Program-made: the position numbers and the translations under genes
In this document: one piece after another, positions 59,987-64,000 of the stretch
How the letters are laid out: the number at the start of each line of letters is the position of its first letter
How positions within the stretch are numbered: position 1 is the first letter of the stretch
From: G963663775 sp963663775
GTDB lineage: Bacteria > Bacillota > Clostridia > Oscillospirales > Butyricicoccaceae
DNA: 64,000 nt
NCBI GenBank assembly: GCA_963663775.1
Contig: OY760624.1
Location: 2,418,001 to 2,482,000 of the forward strand
Direction of reading: 5' to 3'
The notes under the pieces: model-generated
Told to the model about the DNA's origin: nothing
Databases searched by the model: none
Seen by the model: the letters and a program-made list of their open reading frames with translations, nothing else

Positions 59987-60962
59987 GGCAACACCGTACA
60001 ATTAGAGTAAAAACAGCAAGAGCACCATGGTGCATCACAAAACAGAATAGCTGTTTTGATTTTCTGCCGCACGGGCAACCCAAATTAGGCCAGCAAGCCT
60101 CGCTTGTCAGCCAGATACAGGTTCGCCAATGCAAACTTCGGACGGTTTTTGCTTTGAGACGGTCTGCGGTTGGTTTTGTATTTGATTTTCTTGCCTTGTT
60201 TGTTGTGGGTAATGGCATCCTCGCGCTTCTCCGCACCCAAATAGCCGCTGTCACCATAGACTTGTGTTTCTTCTCCTGTGAGCAGCTTTGGCACCTGTGT
60301 TACATCGTGAACGTTTGCGCTGGTTACCTCCACATGATGTGTAAGTCCGGTCTCTTTGTCGACTCCAATATGCGCCTTGTATCCAAAATACCAGGCGTTT
60401 CCTTTTTTTACTTGATGTGCATCAGGATCCCGCTTTCGATCTCGATTTTTAGTGGATGACGGTGCAGCAATAATCGTAGAGTCTACAATTGTTCCCTTCT
60501 TGAGAATCAATCCCTTGTCAGACAGAAGCTGCACCACCTGCTCAAATAGCTTTTCCTGCAAATCATGTTCTACCAGAAGCGCTCGAAATCTACCTATCGT
60601 ATCTCCGTCCGGCACTTGATTGCTGGAATCCACGCCGCAAAATTCTGAAAATGCACGGCTGTCAATCACCTCTGTCATGGTTGACATGTCCGATAAGCTA
60701 TATAAATTCTGCACCAGATAAATCCGCAGCATGCGCTCAAGGTCATAGGGCTTGTTTCCGCGCTCTCCTTTATAATAGTGCGGCTGAATCATCCCCATCC
60801 ATTCACTCCACGGTATCATCCGCTCAATTTGTGCAAGAAATTCTTTTTTCTTCGTCGCGGTCTGCGCCAATTCGTCGGTGAACGCCGACAACGTAATCTG
60901 TTTATTCATACGTCTATTTTATCATCTTTTCCTTTGGCTCGAAAGCTTTGTGCGGTGTTGCC
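59987..60962 (-). mobile_element. IS5-family insertion sequence
   Basis: Terminal inverted repeats GGCAACACCGtACA (59987-60000) and GGCAACACCGcACA (60962-60949, other strand) bound a 976-base element with one transposase gene. It lies inside the rep pseudogene. A fragment of a second copy is at 62949-63220. Confidence 0.8.
60085..60909 (-). CDS. IS5-family transposase with internal deletion
   Basis: The 274-residue frame shows the IS5 pattern: PWSEWMGMIQPHYYKGERGN, YDLERMLRIYLVQNLYSLSD, the first catalytic Asp in GTIVDSTIIAAPSST and the second in VYGDSGYLGAEKRED. IS5 transposases then need about 45 further residues with the catalytic Glu (usually ...VEHxF...). Here NRRPSQSKNRPK jumps straight to FALANLYLADKRGLLA. 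The missing glutamate makes this copy catalytically dead unless another copy acts in trans. Confidence 0.85.
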   Translation of the reverse strand: MNKQITLSAFTDELAQTATKKKEFLAQIERMIPWSEWMGMIQPHYYKGERGNKPYDLERMLRIYLVQNLYSLSDMSTMTEVIDSRAFSEFCGVDSSNQVPDGDTIGRFRALLVEHDLQEKLFEQVVQLLSDKGLILKKGTIVDSTIIAAPSSTKNRDRKRDPDAHQVKKGNAWYFGYKAHIGVDKETGLTHHVEVTSANVHDVTQVPKLLTGEETQVYGDSGYLGAEKREDAITHNKQGKKIKYKTNRRPSQSKNRPKFALANLYLADKRGLLA

Positions 60963-61415
60963 TTGAGTATTCATATACATCTGGTACCGGAATATTTACA
61001 CCAAAGTGAACTTGTGAAAACCTAAATTCGTATAACGGAATGCATAGCGCTATCTCATGAAGTAATTTTTTCAAATTCTCGTGCACCGTATATAAGTCGT
61101 CTGTTTTAGAATCAAACAACTCCACACGCGCTACGCTCCCCGTTGCAGCGCCCTTTAAATTGCACTCAATACATAAATGCATATTGCACTTCGTACTTTT
61201 CATTTTGACACGAATGCGCCTGATACGTTGTATAAAAATAGTGCGTTGTTTGCTTGCTATACGCACGCATATGATTCGCTTGTGCATAGCCATAAAGATT
61301 TTTTATAATCTGCCGACCTTCTGTGAATGAAAAAGGATGCAGTATTTCAAATGTATATATTGAATATAGTAAATCAGGATTCAAGAATCCCTATAGTTCT
61401 TTGTTTAATATCATG

Positions 61416-61851
61416 TCCAACACTCCTATTTATACTATTTTTGCAAAAATATAAACTTTAACTACCTGTTAAAAACTGAAACATTCTAATAAATAGAAAT
61501 CGCACTTAAAAGAAACCATTATAAACCACTAGCTGTACCTTCTGGCGCTGCATAAAGTCCTGCAAGCCTCCTGCTATTAGGGCGGTATTTCAGATAGTTT
61601 CTTCCCTAAAGTGGACGCATATATAAAGCAAACAAGATTCTTCTGCATCCAACGGTGCAGACAATCTGTTGTTCTACCTAAGCTAAGAACCTGTAGCCAC
61701 AAACGCATCCGTCTTTGTTTATGAATACAGGTTCAAAGCTATTCCATATTTTCAAATCATCCTTTACGAAATTTCCAGCGAATCGTCAACCTGAAACGCT
61801 CTATGGAAACTATATTATTTTGCTACACAGTAAGCCTTCTCTACTGTATCT
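61416..61851. other. Gene-free stretch of the Rep element
   Basis: I see no protein gene, terminator or known RNA in these 436 bases. By analogy with related elements the origin might lie here, but no clear nick-site hairpin stands out. Confidence 0.4.
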
Positions 61852-62016
61852 TTAAACCTTTTCTTCGCAAATGCGAGAAAGTAATTGCTGTTTTTGTTCC
61901 ACCAGACAAGGCAGCTTTTTCAAATATGTAAGCACAATTTGGGCATGCGCCTGTGCGACCTTCGTATGAAGCGTTTCTGCTTGATCTCCACATGGATAAT
62001 GTACAATAACCTTCAC
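61852..62016 (-). CDS. Small conserved protein of Rep-type elements
   Basis: A 54-residue frame starts at GTG 62016 (AGAAGGGATG upstream) and reads KVIVHYPCGDQAETLHTKVA, then AHAQIVLTYLKKLPCLVEQK to the end. Short proteins of the pattern M-K-V-x-x-H-Y-P...A-x-x-H-A...Y-L-x-K-L-P-C-x-x-E-Q-K-x-x-L-L are, as I recall, common next to rep genes of Firmicute rolling-circle or inovirus-like elements. It supports the reading of the neighbouring pseudogene. Function unknown. Confidence 0.5.
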   Translation of the reverse strand: MKVIVHYPCGDQAETLHTKVAQAHAQIVLTYLKKLPCLVEQKQQLLSRICEEKV

Positions 62017-62261
62017 GCACGCTCATCCCTTCTGCAATCCGTTATGAGAACCATCGCTACAAGTTGCCAACACGTTTCTCACCTCCCATCTTGCGTTGAA
62101 TACCAATTATATCTTATGCGCTTTCACCACCAATATATTTGTAATTGAATCCGTTGCATTTTGAAGTGGTAAGCTAAAATTGGACACGGCGAAGCGCTAT
62201 CATGAACAAAAGGATTTCACCGTTGGACAAGCATGCTCCCAGAGTGAACAAGAGACTTACT

Positions 62262-62624
62262 ATGAAATACACAAAAAAAGAAAAACTGAACATTGGACGT
62301 CAAATTTATGATGGTGAACTCAGCCGCTACGCAGCTGCCGAAGAATACGGCATAAGCGAGCAAACGGCGAGAAATTACATACGTATGTACAGAGATGTAA
62401 ATCATCTTCCACCGAAGCAGAATCCCCGGAACTCTCGCAGCAAAATTGTGTCTTCTGCGACGTCATCCGGATTGGAAGACTATAAGGCTATGACCAAAGA
62501 GGAACTCATTGGGGAGTTGATCAAGTCCAGAATTGCGCAGGCAAGGTTAAAAAAAGGATACGAAGTGAAGGGAGTTGGTGCGGACAAGGAATATATTCTC
62601 TTAGGCAGCAAGAATACCAAGTGA
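62262..62624 (+). CDS. IS3-family transposase OrfA
   Basis: The 120-residue protein starts at ATG 62262; an earlier in-frame ATG (62202) lies in the element end. It has a helix-turn-helix (LSRYAAAEEYGISEQTARNY) and a C-terminal coiled-coil segment (MTKEELIGELIKSRIAQARL) used for OrfA-OrfB contact. Its stop overlaps the GTG of orfB, as in IS3 elements, where frameshifting yields the fusion transposase. Confidence 0.85.
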   Translation: MKYTKKEKLNIGRQIYDGELSRYAAAEEYGISEQTARNYIRMYRDVNHLPPKQNPRNSRSKIVSSATSSGLEDYKAMTKEELIGELIKSRIAQARLKKGYEVKGVGADKEYILLGSKNTK

Positions 62625-62866
62625 TTCTGGAGCTGTCGGGGGACTTCCCTGTGAATCGGCTCTGCGAAACGATGGAGATGCAGAGGAGCAGCTTTTACAG
62701 CTGGAAGAAGCGGCTTTCCGCTCCGGCAAACCGTACTATAAACTTTGTAAGCAATGTACATCTGTTTCAGGAATATCACTTGCAGTATCCTTCTCACGGT
62801 TACAGGTGGCTGAATGCCAAGATCCGGTTGGATACCGGGCTTGGTCTGCACACTCTGCGGAACTAA
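62621..62866 (+). pseudogene. IS3-family transposase OrfB, N-terminal stub
   Basis: The first 75 residues (FPVNRLCETMEMQRSSFYSW, HLQYPSHGYRWLNAKIRLDT) match the HTH_21-type start of OrfB, then the frame ends in HTLRN. The DDE (rve) domain is missing, so the element cannot move on its own. Confidence 0.8.
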
Positions 62867-62948
62867 TTGTGCCGTACAGGGACTTCATACCTAGATTTTG
62901 CGACCTATTCAAAAACGCAGATGCAAATGGTGGTTGGTGGATTCCTAG

Positions 62949-63220
62949 GGCAACACCGCACAAAGCTTTCGTGACAAAGGAAAAGATGATAAAATAGACG
63001 TATGAATAAACAGATTACGTTGTCGGCGTTCACCGACGAATTGGCGCAGACCGCGACGAAGAAAAAAGAGTTTCTTGCACAAATTGAGCGGATGATACCG
63101 TGGAGTGAATGGATAGGGATGATTCAGCCGCACTATTATCTATTATAACGGAGAGCGCGGAAACAAGCCCTATGACCTTGAGCGCATGCTGCGGATTTAT
63201 CTGGTGCAGAATTTATATAG
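62949..63220 (+). mobile_element. IS5-family fragment (second copy)
   Basis: The sequence matches the left third of the IS5 at 59987-60962: the terminal repeat GGCAACACCGCACAAAGCTT, promoter region and the first about 70 codons (ATG 63002). A 7-base tandem duplication (TCTATTA, near 63140) shifts the frame after HYY. Homology stops at TTTATATAG. Confidence 0.8.
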
Positions 63221-63436
63221 ACGATCTATGCTATGAGATTGAACAATATATTGCAGGAGTATCAATAAATAAAATTGAGAGACTCTCTCGAACGCAACGC
63301 ACAGCACGTGGAATCAAGTCTATATGCTATTCTACAGAATGCAGTCTTGCTTTCGATTGGGATAGCGTGATTGGATACACGCCTTTTTAATCCCCACCAA
63401 ACCCATATATTTTAATTTCTGGGCAAAATATAAAAA
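63221..63436 (+). other. Open frame of unknown origin behind the IS5 fragment
   Basis: The frame continuing to a stop at 63390 reads YIDDLCYEIEQYIAGVSINK and ends AFDWDSVIGYTPF. It looks like protein but has no start or ribosome site of its own. It is probably the tail of a gene cut off by the IS insertion. Family not recognised. Confidence 0.35.
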
Positions 63437-63466
63437 TCCCTGCCAGTATGGGAATACTGACAGGGA
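63437..63466 (-). terminator. Hairpin with T-run on the minus strand
   Basis: TCCCTGCCAGTAT and ATACTGACAGGGA pair with one mismatch around a short loop; TTTTTATATTTT follows on the minus strand. Confidence 0.6.
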
Positions 63467-63556
63467 CGAGAGAAGATAGAAAGTGCTTAGAAGGACACCT
63501 TCAAAATAATATTATACAGTATTGATAGATATTGTAAATCTATGGGAGGAAAAATT

Positions 63557-63766
63557 ATGAATCCTAATGTCTGCGCCGAATTGCTGAAGCGTGCGTATGA
63601 ATCTAAACAAGCTGGAGAATCATACACCACCAGTGTTGGTTTTGATTTGTGCGACGAAGAACTAGACTGGCTTGTTCGCATAGGGCACATAGAAATCGTA
63701 AAGAAATATGTGCATGGCGGGTCTTTTAGAATCACCGAAGAGGGAGAAGAGGTGTTGTCAAACTAG
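63557..63766 (+). CDS. Small uncharacterised protein
   Basis: The 69-residue protein starts at ATG 63557, seven bases after GGGAGG; an ATG at 63542 overlaps that site. A winged-helix-like ending (VRIGHIEIVKKYVHGGSFRI, then TEEGEEVL) suggests a small DNA-binding or regulatory protein, but the family is not recognised. It converges with the next gene, and the two stops overlap by 4 bases. Confidence 0.6.
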   Translation: MNPNVCAELLKRAYESKQAGESYTTSVGFDLCDEELDWLVRIGHIEIVKKYVHGGSFRITEEGEEVLSN

Positions 63767-63954
63767 CCAACCACTTCCCCAGAGATTGTATACTGCAATG
63801 GCTTTCCGGCATCAATTCTAAGCACAATAGATTCTACGCCAAACAGGCTTTTGTTGCCGATTCTCACCTCGCACTTTTTGCCGTTTCTTTTTATGACAAT
63901 CTCCTCGCTTGTGCCAAACAGCAAATTATCATGAAGCTTTTCGCTTTCTTGCAT
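63763..63954 (-). CDS. Small uncharacterised protein
   Basis: The 63-residue protein starts at ATG 63954, nine bases after AAAGGAGG; GTG 63957 directly before it is an alternative. It is beta-rich (EIVIKRNGKKCEVRIGNKSL, SIVLRIDAGKPLQYTI) and hydrophilic, like small phage-encoded proteins. Function unknown. Confidence 0.6.
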   Translation of the reverse strand: MQESEKLHDNLLFGTSEEIVIKRNGKKCEVRIGNKSLFGVESIVLRIDAGKPLQYTISGEVVG

Positions 63955-64000
63955 CACTGACGACCTCCTTTCGTAGGTAAAAATTACTGGCTTTAATGCA

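Larger units (their letters stand above)
59740..61415 (-). pseudogene. Rolling-circle Rep gene, interrupted by IS5 and otherwise decayed
   Basis: Behind AGGAGTG an ATG at 61415 opens seven codons and then meets TAG (61394-61392). The same frame goes on as SIYTFEILHPFSFTEGRQII. A frameshift near 61220 leads to CIECNLKGAATGSVARVELF and FSQVHFGVNIPVPDVYEYS. The IS5 element (59987-60962) interrupts the gene there. Beyond it the gene resumes as GVTVGVYDKYAQL and ARNILRLEVRMKE. The order of segments fits Firmicute phage/plasmid Rep proteins. The 3' end is lost at the junction with the GGDEF gene. Confidence 0.65.
62162..62872 (+). mobile_element. IS3-family element, right part missing
   Basis: The left end (GGTAAGCTAAAATTGGACAC), a complete orfA and the first 80 residues of orfB are present; the DDE domain and right end are missing. 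The first 145 bases recur at 40681-40825. Confidence 0.8.

Noticed and set aside
63109..63390. A 93-codon frame as one gene
   Set aside because: Its first part is IS5 sequence in the wrong frame; only the last 55 or so codons look like former protein.

Overview
The window looks like chromosome from a spore-forming anaerobic member of the Clostridia (Firmicutes/Bacillota). An alpha/beta small acid-soluble spore protein is present at 6772-6993. The operon nusB, xseA, xseB, ispA, OLE RNA, oapA, dxs, tlyA, nadK, argR, recN has the gene order known from that phylum. Hybrid-cluster protein, MEP-pathway isoprenoid synthesis and strong Shine-Dalgarno sites fit as well. I cannot name the species.

Layout. 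1-7100: a membrane-anchored MORN-repeat protein and an exported partner, an AraC regulator, an ornithine-cyclodeaminase-family enzyme, a DUF1015 protein and the spore protein. 7161-11299: a leftward four-gene operon of inositol-type catabolism (two Gfo/Idh/MocA dehydrogenases, an IolE-like dehydratase, a zinc alcohol dehydrogenase) with a divergent AraC regulator at 11473. 12379-24731: the long housekeeping operon for antitermination, exonuclease VII, isoprenoids, rRNA methylation, NAD kinase, ArgR, RecN and TyrRS. A roughly 620-nt structured RNA (OLE) and its membrane protein OapA sit between ispA and dxs. A tRNA-Arg(CCG) with its own promoter and terminator closes this block.

25130-32332 is a decayed plasmid- or ICE-derived island. 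It holds one intact and one truncated parB, two winged-helix replication-type proteins, dense palindrome clusters behind each parB copy, and an IS30 transposase. An exported SLH protein, guaA and metA follow. 36965-40680 is a filamentous-phage-like or rolling-circle island with two convergent Rep genes and nested inverted repeats between them.

40681-48957 is a scar zone. Nearly every second gene is truncated: an IS3 end fused to an ABC-ATPase stub, a radical-SAM gene without its cluster motif, a glyoxalase stub, a type I restriction locus with a deletion joining hsdM to hsdR, and a frameshifted IS110. Intact genes follow from 49106: a WYL regulator, a 1603-residue exonuclease-RecQ-UvrD fusion, hcp with a rubredoxin relic upstream, a GNAT acetyltransferase and a GGDEF/EAL protein. 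The last 4 kb holds a third Rep gene, broken by an IS5 element, plus IS3 and IS5 fragments.

The strongest items for follow-up are OLE/OapA, the exonuclease-RecQ-UvrD fusion, the palindrome clusters tied to parB, and the nested repeats between the convergent Rep genes. No family assignment was checked against a database; all rest on motif and context recognition.
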